A program made the position numbers and the translations under genes. From assembly GCF_937888285.1 (NCBI RefSeq), contig NZ_CALART010000020.1:28039-92038 (forward strand): a stretch of 64,000 nucleotides of DNA, read 5' to 3'. The stretch's first letter is position 1; each line of letters opens with the position of its first letter. Below are positions 40,422 to 47,754 of the stretch, one piece after another. Source of the DNA: an uncultured Aquimonas sp. (GTDB lineage Bacteria; Pseudomonadota; Gammaproteobacteria; Xanthomonadales; Xanthomonadaceae). The notes beneath the pieces are model-generated. The model ran no database searches, was not told where the DNA came from, and saw nothing but the letters and a program-made list of their open reading frames with translations.

Positions 40422-41417
40422 TCAACCCTGCGAGACCGGCCGCGCCGCAGCGGCCAGCTGGGTGCGGTAGCGCTCCAGCAGGATACCGACGCGCTCCACG
40501 AACACCTGGGTTTCGGCATAGGGCGGAACGCCACTGAAGCGGTCGACTGCGCCCTCGCCTGCGTTGTAGCCCGCCGCCGCCAGGCGGAAATCGCCGTCGA
40601 AGCGCTTCAGCAGCCAGGCCAGATAGGCCGTGCCGCCGTGGATGTTGTCGCGCGCCGAGAATGGATCGGTGACGCCGAAGCGCTCCGCCGTGGCCGGCAT
40701 CAGCTGCATCAGCCCCTGCGCGCCCTTGTTCGACAGCGCATTGAGGTTGAAGGCCGATTCGGCGTGGATGACCGCGCGCACGAAGGCCTCCTCGACGCCG
40801 TGCAGGGCGGCGGCGGCGCGCACCTCTTCCACGTAGGCAGTGAGGTTCAAGCCGACACTGTTGAAGTCGACGCTGCTGCTCACCGCACAGGCGTAGCAGG
40901 TCTCCATGTAGCTGAAGAGCACCTCGGCGCGCTGGCCGGCCGGCCGACGGTTGGTGTAGTGGACCACCCCGTCGCGCTCATAGCGGTAGACCGCACCGCG
41001 CGAGACCCTCGCACCGCTCTGCTGAGCGTCTTTCGGCGCGGCGATTTCGGCACCATCGCTGCGGGTGCGGAACTCGACGCGGCGTTCCGGCGCGGCCACC
41101 ACGGTCCCCACTGCCGGCTGCGAAGGCGTGGATGCATCGCTGGGCGCCGCCGGCGCCGAGTCGGGTGTCGCCGGCGCCGCGACCAGTGGCGACTGTCGCT
41201 GCGGGGAAGGAGCGGCGACCTGCGGGGAAGGAGCGGCGACCTGCCCGGAATTCTGGGTACTGGGCACATGCAGCCGCTTGCAGTCGCGATAGCCCGCCGC
41301 ATCCGATGTGAACACGGTTTCACCCTGCTCGCCCACGCAGCGGAACAGGGTCGATGCGGCGGCCTCCGGACTCAGGAAGGGTCCGGCAAGCAACAGCAGG
41401 GTGAGGATTCGGCTCAT
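40422..41417 (-). CDS. Lytic transglycosylase with DUF4124-like N-terminus
   Basis: This periplasmic murein-cleaving enzyme has 331 residues with a signal peptide ending EAAAS. A DUF4124-like start (LFRCVGEQGETVFTSD) is followed by a Pro/Ala/Ser linker (about 55-110). The linker contains the duplicated peptide QVAAPSP, encoded by a 21-bp tandem repeat at 41202-41243. A second short DUF4124-like motif (YRYERDGVVHYTNRRP, about 143-158) comes next. The SLT domain (about 200-310) has the catalytic Glu in IHAESAFN, plus KGAQGLMQLMPATA and AAGYNAGEGAV. Two cysteines (CYAC) may form a disulfide. Confidence 0.9.
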   Translation of the reverse strand: MSRILTLLLLAGPFLSPEAAASTLFRCVGEQGETVFTSDAAGYRDCKRLHVPSTQNSGQVAAPSPQVAAPSPQRQSPLVAAPATPDSAPAAPSDASTPSQPAVGTVVAAPERRVEFRTRSDGAEIAAPKDAQQSGARVSRGAVYRYERDGVVHYTNRRPAGQRAEVLFSYMETCYACAVSSSVDFNSVGLNLTAYVEEVRAAAALHGVEEAFVRAVIHAESAFNLNALSNKGAQGLMQLMPATAERFGVTDPFSARDNIHGGTAYLAWLLKRFDGDFRLAAAGYNAGEGAVDRFSGVPPYAETQVFVERVGILLERYRTQLAAAARPVSQG

Positions 41418-41493
41418 GTGAGCAGTGTCCGCGAGGTTGGGGGTGCTGCCAAGTCGGGCATCAGCGACCGCGGACTCCGGCCGCGGTTCCTTT

Positions 41494-41516
41494 AATTTAG
41501 CGTTTTCTAATATAAT
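41494..41516 (+). promoter_or_regulatory. BigR-type operator overlapping TauE promoter
   Basis: AATTTAG-N3-TTTCTAATAT (41494-41513) contains TTAG-N6-CTAA and overlaps a TATAAT -10 (41511-41516). The same 20-bp pattern, differing only in the three central bases, lies at 53936-53955 beside the bigR-like gene. The AT-rich block stands out sharply from the GC-rich surroundings. Confidence 0.7.
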
Positions 41517-41542
41517 GCCTGCCTGTTCTCGGGAGGCTTCGC

Positions 41543-42310
41543 ATGCTGCTCGCCCTGCTCGGCGCCCTCGCCATCGGCCTCTCGCTCGGCCTGATGGGCT
41601 CGGGCGGCTCGATTCTCACGGTCCCGATCCTCGTCTACCTCGTCGGGCAGCCGGAGAAACTCGCCATCGCCGGCTCGCTGGCCATCGTCGGCGGTATCGC
41701 CCTGGCCGGCGCGCTGCCGTGGACACTCAAGCGCCAGGTCGATCTGCGCAGCCTGCTCTGGTTCGGCCTGCCGGGCATGGCCGGCACATGGCTCGGTGCC
41801 TGGGCCTCGCAGTGGTTTTCCGGTGCCGCCCAGCTTGCCCTGTTTGCGGTGGTGATGCTGCTGGCGGCGGTAATGATGTTCCGCAGCCCTGCGTCCGCTT
41901 CGACCCCCGACGCGCGGGCGCCTCGCGGTCGGCTGGCCATCGTCGGCGACGGCCTCGCGGTTGGCGCGATCACCGGCCTCGTCGGTGTCGGCGGCGGCTT
42001 CCTGATCGTGCCGGCGCTGGTGCTGCTGGGCCGCCTCTCCATGCAGAAGGCCATCGGCACCAGCCTGTGGATCATCGCCATGAAGTCCTTCACCGGCTTC
42101 ATCGGCTACCTGCCGGTGCTTGAGAAGCAGGGCCTGCAGCTCGACTGGCGCCTGATCGGCCTGTTCATCGCCATCGGCGCAGCCGGCACCCTGGTCGGCA
42201 TGCAGCTGGCCAGCCGGCTGCCGCAGCAGACCCTGAAGCGCGCCTTCGCCGTGTTCCTGGTGCTGATGGGCGTCTACATCGTCCTGCGCACCGCACCCCA
42301 ACTGTTCTGA
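41543..42310 (+). CDS. TauE/SafE-family sulfur-anion exporter
   Basis: This inner-membrane protein of 255 residues has about eight hydrophobic segments. Family repeats are GLMGSGGSILTVPILVY near the N-terminus and VGVGGGFLIVPALVLL near residue 150. TauE/SafE proteins export sulfite, sulfoacetate or related anions. GGGAGG precedes the ATG at 41543 closely. It is followed after 23 bp by a persulfide-dioxygenase-like gene. The BigR-type operator in its promoter implies a role in clearing sulfite made from persulfide. Confidence 0.88.
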   Translation: MLLALLGALAIGLSLGLMGSGGSILTVPILVYLVGQPEKLAIAGSLAIVGGIALAGALPWTLKRQVDLRSLLWFGLPGMAGTWLGAWASQWFSGAAQLALFAVVMLLAAVMMFRSPASASTPDARAPRGRLAIVGDGLAVGAITGLVGVGGGFLIVPALVLLGRLSMQKAIGTSLWIIAMKSFTGFIGYLPVLEKQGLQLDWRLIGLFIAIGAAGTLVGMQLASRLPQQTLKRAFAVFLVLMGVYIVLRTAPQLF

Positions 42311-42333
42311 TTCCATCGCCCACCGGAGGCCCC

Positions 42334-43212
42334 ATGAATCCGCACGTCCAGCCCTTCTTCGACGACGACAGCTGCACCTGGACCTACCTGGTCCGCGATC
42401 CGGCCAGCGCTGCGGCGGCGGTGATCGACCCGGTGCTCGACTTCGATCCCAAGTCCGGAAACACCGCCACCCGCTCGGCGCAGAAGGTGCTGGATGCGGT
42501 GCGCGAGGGCGGGCTGCGCCTCGAATGGATCCTCGAAACCCACGCCCATGCCGATCATCTGTCGGCCGGCCACTGGCTGCGCGCACAGTGTCCCGGTGCA
42601 AAGCTGGCGATTGGCGAGGGCATCCGCCACGTACAGGCCACCTTCCGCGAGATCTTCAACCTGGGCGAACACTTCCCCGTCGACGGTTCGCAGTTCGACC
42701 GGCTACTCGCCGACGGCGAGCGCTTCGCGATGGGCGGACTCGAAGTCGAGGTGATCGCCACGCCCGGCCACACCAATGACAGCGTCAGCTACCGCATCGG
42801 CGATGCGGTGTTCGTCGGCGATACCCTGTTCATGCCCGACGGCGGCAGCGCCCGCTGCGACTTTCCCGGCGGCAGCGCGGAACGCCTGTATCGCTCGATC
42901 CAGCGCCTGTTCGGCCTGCCGGACGACACTCGCGTGTTCGTCTGCCACGACTACTCGCCCGGCGGCCGCCGACCGGCCTGCGAAACCAGCGTGGGCGCCG
43001 AGCGCGAAGCCAATATCCACGTCGGCGCAGGCCGCAGCGAGGCGGAGTTCGTGGCCATGCGCGAAGCCCGCGACGCCACCCTGCCGATGCCGCGCCTGAT
43101 CCTGCCCGCCGTGCAGGTCAACATCCGCGCGGGGCAGCTGCCGGAACCCGAGGACAACGGCGTGCGTTACCTCAAGTTGCCGCTGGACCGGTTTCCGGGG
43201 GTGCCGGCTTGA
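42334..43212 (+). CDS. blh: ETHE1/Blh-like persulfide dioxygenase (metallo-beta-lactamase fold)
   Basis: The 292-residue protein should oxidise glutathione persulfide to sulfite. Metal residues are His70, His72, Asp74 and His75 (ETHAHADHLSAG), His146 (TPGHTNDS), Asp163 (VGDTLF) and His205 (VCHDYSPGG), all in the ETHE1 order. It lacks a rhodanese fusion; a separate rhodanese is encoded at 53988. In Xylella and Agrobacterium the homologue Blh is controlled by BigR. The operator before tauE suggests the same here. Confidence 0.88.
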   Translation: MNPHVQPFFDDDSCTWTYLVRDPASAAAAVIDPVLDFDPKSGNTATRSAQKVLDAVREGGLRLEWILETHAHADHLSAGHWLRAQCPGAKLAIGEGIRHVQATFREIFNLGEHFPVDGSQFDRLLADGERFAMGGLEVEVIATPGHTNDSVSYRIGDAVFVGDTLFMPDGGSARCDFPGGSAERLYRSIQRLFGLPDDTRVFVCHDYSPGGRRPACETSVGAEREANIHVGAGRSEAEFVAMREARDATLPMPRLILPAVQVNIRAGQLPEPEDNGVRYLKLPLDRFPGVPA

Positions 43213-43215
43213 AGC

Positions 43216-43243
43216 AGGGATTCGGGATTGGGGATTCGGGATT
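43216..43243 (+). repeat. Heptad G-tract repeat 3' of blh
   Basis: GGGATTC-GGGATT-GGGGATTC-GGGATT begins a few bases after the blh stop codon. Four G-tracts with 3-4 nt loops meet the standard quadruplex pattern in the mRNA sense. The rest of the 43213-43476 gap shows only an unassigned GC hairpin near 43452-43474. Confidence 0.7.
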
Positions 43244-43476
43244 GGCGTGAAGCGTGTTGTAAGCCTTGGACTTGCGCTCCGCACTTGGGAGAGCGCTGAG
43301 GTGCTGCAGTGGGGACTCGGCGCGGTTCGCTTTGCACTAAGGCTTCAACCTGCATCGGAAACATCGAAGGCGAGTTGCCGGCTCTGACGTCGCCACATCG
43401 AGCCCCGCCCAACGCCTGCGCAGACTGCTATCCCGACTTAGCATGACGCTGCGCGCGCCCCGTAAGTCAGGGCGCC

Positions 43477-44613
43477 TCACGGCGTCGGCACCGGCCGACC
43501 ATGCACCTCGGCCCAGAAGGCCGTGCTGATCCGCCCGATCGCCGGACTTTCGGCGTTCAGCAGCAGGGCAAGGCCGATCTGATGCGTGGGCGACCAGGCG
43601 ATCTCGGCCACGTACCCCTTGACCCAGCCGCTGTGGTAGTTGAGCGGCGCCTCGCCGATCCGGTAGACGCGCCAGCCAAGTCCGTAGTGCGCCTCGTCGA
43701 GCAGCTGGCCCCAGAGCCGCCGCTTCAGCTCGCGCGGCGTGCGCACTCGCGGCGTGGTCACCGTCGCGACCACGGACGGCGACAGTGCTTCCGGCTGGCC
43801 GCCCATCTGTGCCAGCAGCCACTGGCCGAGATCGCGGGCGCTGGCGTTGATGCCGGCCGCCGGGGCGAGCTGGTAGTAGCCGGGCTTGAGGTCCGCTTCC
43901 ACCCAGCGCCCGGCCTCGCGCCGGTGCGGGCGCGCATGGTTGGGTTCGGCGATCAGCGCATCGAGACCGAAGCTGGCGCGCTGCATGCCGAGCGGTCGGA
44001 ACAGGCGCCGCTCGACCAGTTCGGCATAGCCCGCTCCACCCGCCCGGGCGAGGATCGGCTCGACCTGGGCGAAAGCGATGTTCTGGTAGCTGTAGCAGCT
44101 GCGCGGCGCGCAGATCGCATCGAGATCGCGGAAGCGCGGCAGGATCCGCTCCAGCGCCAGCCCGTCGTCGATCAGATTGTCGTAGGCATTCGGCACCAGC
44201 CCGGTCGACTGACCCAGCAGGTCCTCCACGCGCAGGCGCTGGCTCAGCTCGGCGCGCTTGAAGCGCAGCTCCGGCAGCTGCTGCGCCAGCGAGTCAGCAA
44301 GGTCGAGCCGGCCCTCCTGCGCCAGCTGCACTGCCAGCGGGCCGGCGAAGGTCTTGGAGACCGAGGCCAGCCGGAACACGGTGTCGGCATCCACCGGCTG
44401 CTTGCCATCGACCGCACGCAGACCATGGCCCTGCACCCGCAGCACGCGACCCTGCGCGATCACCGCGTAGGCGCCACCGGGAATGTCCTGCTCGGCCAGG
44501 ATCTCGCGGAACTGCCGATCGAAGGCCTCCAGATCAGGCAGGGCCGCCGCCGCGACCTGTGCGGCCAGCAGCGCAAGGACCAGCACGAAAAAACGCTGCA
44601 GCGGCTGGACCAT
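43477..44613 (-). CDS. Serine beta-lactamase-like hydrolase (class C fold)
   Basis: This exported protein of 378 residues has a signal peptide ending AAAAL. It has the penicillin-recognising triad: Ser84-x-x-Lys87 (ASVSK), Tyr176-x-Asn178 (SYQNIAF) and His327-Ser-Gly (NYHSGW) in place of KTG. The HxG form is usual in esterases and peptidases of this fold and argues against a true AmpC. Substrate is unknown. The ATG at 44613 begins the signal peptide MVQPLQRFF. It stands alone, followed by a weak hairpin. Confidence 0.87.
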   Translation of the reverse strand: MVQPLQRFFVLVLALLAAQVAAAALPDLEAFDRQFREILAEQDIPGGAYAVIAQGRVLRVQGHGLRAVDGKQPVDADTVFRLASVSKTFAGPLAVQLAQEGRLDLADSLAQQLPELRFKRAELSQRLRVEDLLGQSTGLVPNAYDNLIDDGLALERILPRFRDLDAICAPRSCYSYQNIAFAQVEPILARAGGAGYAELVERRLFRPLGMQRASFGLDALIAEPNHARPHRREAGRWVEADLKPGYYQLAPAAGINASARDLGQWLLAQMGGQPEALSPSVVATVTTPRVRTPRELKRRLWGQLLDEAHYGLGWRVYRIGEAPLNYHSGWVKGYVAEIAWSPTHQIGLALLLNAESPAIGRISTAFWAEVHGRPVPTP

Positions 44614-44893
44614 GGCTTCGGCTCGGAACGATCGGGGCTGCGAGCCTAGAGCATGCGCGTGGGCGCCGGCTGAACCGCAGCGCATGCATGGAGGGCGACA
44701 GCTTCGCCCCGCGGGCGGCTCAAGGCCGGAGAGACTCTTCCGCGCGCCACGTTCAATGGCTGTCCCCGCGCGGTAGCAGCGATGGAGCGGGACCTTCGAG
44801 CGGTGCGATTCCCTTTTGCCGCCAACCCACCGATGCACGCCCAGGCCTCATCCAGCCCTCGGACGAAGCGCGCTATACGCCAAGCCAAGCCCA

Positions 44894-45025
44894 TAGGGTG
44901 GGCCCTGGCCCACCGTAAACGCCGCACCGGCGGTGCCCAGCGTTTACATGCGCGAACCTGCCGGAAAAGAGGGCTCGACGAACCGGAGCCAGCGCTCACG
45001 TCTTGGTGGGCCAGGGCCCACCCTA
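44894..45025. repeat. REPIN-like inverted doublet 1
   Basis: Two 21-bp units face each other, at 44894-44914 and 45005-45025, perfect reverse complements. Each contains the palindromic core GGTGGGCCAGGGCCCACC or its inverse and a TAGG/CCTA foot. The 132-bp unit would fold into a long hairpin. Two further copies are at 49438-49560 and 63707-63846. Confidence 0.75.
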
Positions 45026-45050
45026 TACGGCGGGGACTGCGACCTCGCCG

Positions 45051-45092
45051 CGATTCCCGATTCCCGATTCCCGATTCCCGATTCCCGATTCC
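45051..45092 (-). repeat. Six perfect 7-bp tandem repeats 3' of BamA-like gene
   Basis: Six copies of CGATTCC (minus sense GGAATCG) end six bases from the stop codon of the BamA-like gene. In gene sense this is (GGGAATC)n, with G-tracts every seven bases. Confidence 0.85.
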
Positions 45093-45098
45093 CAGCCC

Positions 45099-46739
45099 TC
45101 AGAACGCCCGCCGCGCCTCCAGCACCAGCTCGACGTTCTCCAGCCGCGGATCGCTGTCGATGGGCACCGCGAGGTCGATGTGGATCACCCGCGCGAAGGC
45201 GCTGCGCGTATTGGACAGGCGCAGACCGACGCCGACGTTGGCCAGGCGCCCCGGGTTCGGTCGATCCAGCGGATCGCTGCCCCAGACCCGGCCGACGTCG
45301 GCGAACACTGCGCCGCCGACGCGGAACAGGCGCCAGGGGTACCAGTCGGTGAAGTAGCGCTGCTCGACGCTCAAGCGGGCATAGCTCTCGCCGCCGGCCC
45401 AGCGCAGCGGATAGCCGCGCAGGCCGGTGTCGCCGCCGAGGTAGATGCGGTTGTCGAGGTCGAGCTTGTGTCCGTACTGCGCTTCTAGCTCGGCGAAGAA
45501 CAATCGTCTGGGCCCGGTCTGGCGGTAGTAGCGCAGGTCGCCAGCGACGCTCAGATTGCGGGTTTCGCCGTCTTCCTCGCGCAGCTCGAACTGGCTGGCG
45601 AAGCGCAGCAGGTCGCCGCCGCCGAAACGCCAGCCGCGGCTGGCCTCACCCTCCAGCCACCAGGCATCGCGATCGCCACCCAGCGCCTCGGCCGCACGCC
45701 CCAGACGCGCGCTGAAGCGGGTGCCGAGCAGGGCGTCCTCGCTGATGTCGATCTGGTCGTAGTTGCGCAGCACTTCCCACTGGTCGCGGATGTACTCCAT
45801 GCCCACCCAGGGCCCGGTGAGGTGACGGTCTTCGGGCACCGGCCCAAGCAGCGCGGGATCGCGCGCGGGCAGGAACTCGCGCTGCTGGTCGCGCAGGCCG
45901 ACGCTCCAGCGCAGCACCCTGCCCTCGCGCAGGCCGGCCGAGCGTCCCCACCAGACATCCAGATCGCGGTTGCGCTGGCGGTACTCCGAAACCTCCTCGC
46001 CGAGCTCGTAGAAACTCTCGACCAGGGTCAGGTGATCGACGCGCAGGCCCCACGCCTCGCGGACATCCAGCGCGTAGAACGGCTGCTCGACGCCCAGCAG
46101 ATAGCCGCGGCCGTCGCTGTTGTCCTCGAACGCGACATCGATACCGCGCCAGCGGCCCAACTCGTGCTCGTTGCGGTAGCGCAGGGCGGTGCTGTTGCGA
46201 TCGGCATCGCCGCGCCGCGACAGTCTAAGCAGGGCGCCGCGACCCGCCAGATTGCTTTCTTCCAGATCAATGCCAAAGCTCGACTCGCCGCCGCGCCGGC
46301 TGCCGGCGATGCCCGGATTCAGGGACCAGACATCGCGGGTTTCGACTTCGACCGCGACCCGGCCATCGACGCAGGCCACGGGGCGCAGCTCGGCCTCGCG
46401 CAGGTACTCGGTGGCGCGCAGCAGGCGCGCAGACTCCTGCAGCAAGCGGTGTTGGTAGGGCTGACCCTCTTCGATCAACAGCGGCTTGCGCAGGGTCGAT
46501 TCGCGGGTCAGGCGATGCAGCCGGTTGGCGGCGCGGAACAGGGCCTTGTTCTCTTCCGGCAGCTCGGTGTCGAACACATTGCGGCGCAGGAAGCGCAGCT
46601 CACCAATGACCGCGCCAGAGGCTTCAAGGGCCGCGGGATCGAGGCTGCGGTCGGCAGGGCATTCAGCCGCCCACGCGACCGCGGGCGCACAGGCGAGAAG
46701 AAGCAGGCAGAGCGAGCGTGGAACCATCAGCGGGCGCAT
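45099..46739 (-). CDS. BamA/TamA-family outer-membrane protein
   Basis: The 546-residue protein has a signal peptide ending AWAAE. One or two POTRA-like segments follow (about 45-130, GAVIGELRFLRRNVFDTE, LRATEYLREAELRPVACVDG). An Omp85 barrel ends in Phe (LEARRAF). The lid-type motif near the end reads GGDTGLRGYPLR, close to the VRGF/IRGY loop of Omp85 proteins. It has far fewer POTRA domains than BamA, so it resembles the short 'surface antigen D15' paralogues of unknown cargo. An alternative start is Met5. It lies 75 bp downstream of the OsmC gene on the same strand. Confidence 0.83.
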   Translation of the reverse strand: MRPLMVPRSLCLLLLACAPAVAWAAECPADRSLDPAALEASGAVIGELRFLRRNVFDTELPEENKALFRAANRLHRLTRESTLRKPLLIEEGQPYQHRLLQESARLLRATEYLREAELRPVACVDGRVAVEVETRDVWSLNPGIAGSRRGGESSFGIDLEESNLAGRGALLRLSRRGDADRNSTALRYRNEHELGRWRGIDVAFEDNSDGRGYLLGVEQPFYALDVREAWGLRVDHLTLVESFYELGEEVSEYRQRNRDLDVWWGRSAGLREGRVLRWSVGLRDQQREFLPARDPALLGPVPEDRHLTGPWVGMEYIRDQWEVLRNYDQIDISEDALLGTRFSARLGRAAEALGGDRDAWWLEGEASRGWRFGGGDLLRFASQFELREEDGETRNLSVAGDLRYYRQTGPRRLFFAELEAQYGHKLDLDNRIYLGGDTGLRGYPLRWAGGESYARLSVEQRYFTDWYPWRLFRVGGAVFADVGRVWGSDPLDRPNPGRLANVGVGLRLSNTRSAFARVIHIDLAVPIDSDPRLENVELVLEARRAF

Positions 46740-46814
46740 CCGTGGTCGGGGGCGAAAACGGGTGTCGTCGTCGCCCCAATCCTGACAGATTCAATCGCGC
46801 CTGAGCCGCCGCGT

Positions 46815-47294
46815 TCAGCTTTCCGCCGCCGGCAGTCCCGGCCCATGCAGCAGCGCACCGGTGACGTCGACCACGCTGACGTCGACCTCGACCCCGGAGC
46901 GCACGCTCTCGGTAACCACGCAGAACTGCTCGAACTGCTGGAGGATGCGCTCCAGCTGCTGGTAGCTGCCGGCCATCTCGGGCAGCTCGATCTGCGCATC
47001 GACCTTCGCCACGCGCATGCGGCCGGCCTCGTTGCGGCCCATCGTGGCGATCGCCTTCACCTTCAGCGGGCCTGGATCGTTCTTGTACTTGCGCAGGGCG
47101 AACAGCAGGCTCGCGCCCATGCAGTTGGCGACCGCCGCGACCAGCATGCGTGAGGGGTTCGGGCCGCTGCCACCGCCCAGCGGCTCGGGTTCGTCGGTCA
47201 TGAGGTCGGGAATCCCCGTGCCTTCGAAGCGCACGCGGAAGACGTAGTCCTGTTCCTGCTCGATGGTGATGCTGAAGCTCTGGGTTTCGCTCAT
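46815..47294 (-). CDS. OsmC/Ohr-family peroxiredoxin-like protein
   Basis: The 159-residue protein has the two reactive cysteines of the family, Cys58 (VANCMGASLL) and Cys125 (EQFCVVTESV). OsmC proteins reduce organic peroxides and, in some lineages, sulfane sulfur. Its place as last gene of an operon with sulfide:quinone oxidoreductase and thioredoxin, one base after trxC, suggests a reactive-sulfur substrate (inference). Confidence 0.88.
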   Translation of the reverse strand: MSETQSFSITIEQEQDYVFRVRFEGTGIPDLMTDEPEPLGGGSGPNPSRMLVAAVANCMGASLLFALRKYKNDPGPLKVKAIATMGRNEAGRMRVAKVDAQIELPEMAGSYQQLERILQQFEQFCVVTESVRSGVEVDVSVVDVTGALLHGPGLPAAES

Positions 47295-47295
47295 C

Positions 47296-47754
47296 TCATT
47301 GCCCCTGGGCGTACTGCATGAAGGCGCTGCGCGCGAACTGGACGATGCCCGCCGCAGGCAGTGCGCCCGACTGGCGCGCGACCTCGGTGCCGTGATGGAA
47401 CAGCACGAGCGTGGGAATGCTGCGGATGCCGAACTGCTGACCCAGGCCCGGATGCGCCTCGGTATCGACCTTGGCCAGATGGAACTGCGGCTCCAGTTGC
47501 TGCGCGGCCTGGGCGAAGGCCGGCGCCATCAGCCGGCAGGGCCCGCACCAGGGCGCCCAGAAGTCGACCAGCACCGGCAGCTGGGCGCGGCCGGCATGGG
47601 CTTCGAAGCTTTCGCCGGTGAGGTCGAAGGGCCTACCGGTGAAGATCGCGCCGCCGCAGCGGCCACAGTTGGGCCCATCGTACAGCCGCGCCTGCGGCAC
47701 ACGATTCAGACCATGGCAGTGCGGGCAGGCGAGGATGATGCTGTCGTCACTCAT
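47296..47754 (-). CDS. trxC: Thioredoxin 2 (zinc-containing)
   Basis: This cytoplasmic disulfide reductase has 152 residues. An N-terminal zinc ribbon has Cys10/Cys13 and Cys30/Cys33 (ACPHC, NCGRC). The thioredoxin fold has active site WCGPC (Cys70, Cys73) and cis-Pro in RSIPTLVLF. TrxC can take electrons for persulfide reduction as well as disulfides. The ATG overlaps the RND pump stop by four bases, so it is translated with the pump. Confidence 0.94.
   Translation of the reverse strand: MSDDSIILACPHCHGLNRVPQARLYDGPNCGRCGGAIFTGRPFDLTGESFEAHAGRAQLPVLVDFWAPWCGPCRLMAPAFAQAAQQLEPQFHLAKVDTEAHPGLGQQFGIRSIPTLVLFHHGTEVARQSGALPAAGIVQFARSAFMQYAQGQ

Larger units (their letters stand above)
44614..45098. 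other. 485-bp non-coding interval rich in repeats
   Basis: No convincing gene is present. From 44614 to 44893 nothing was recognised. The right part holds a REPIN-like doublet (44894-45025) and a 7-bp tandem array (45051-45092), both described separately. Confidence 0.6.

Noticed and set aside
41202..41243. CRISPR-like direct repeat in the transglycosylase gene
   Set aside because: Only two 21-bp copies without spacers; they encode a duplicated linker peptide QVAAPSP.
43477..44613. True class C beta-lactamase (AmpC)
   Set aside because: The KTG motif is replaced by HSG and the surroundings show no AmpR, so an esterase or peptidase role is more likely.
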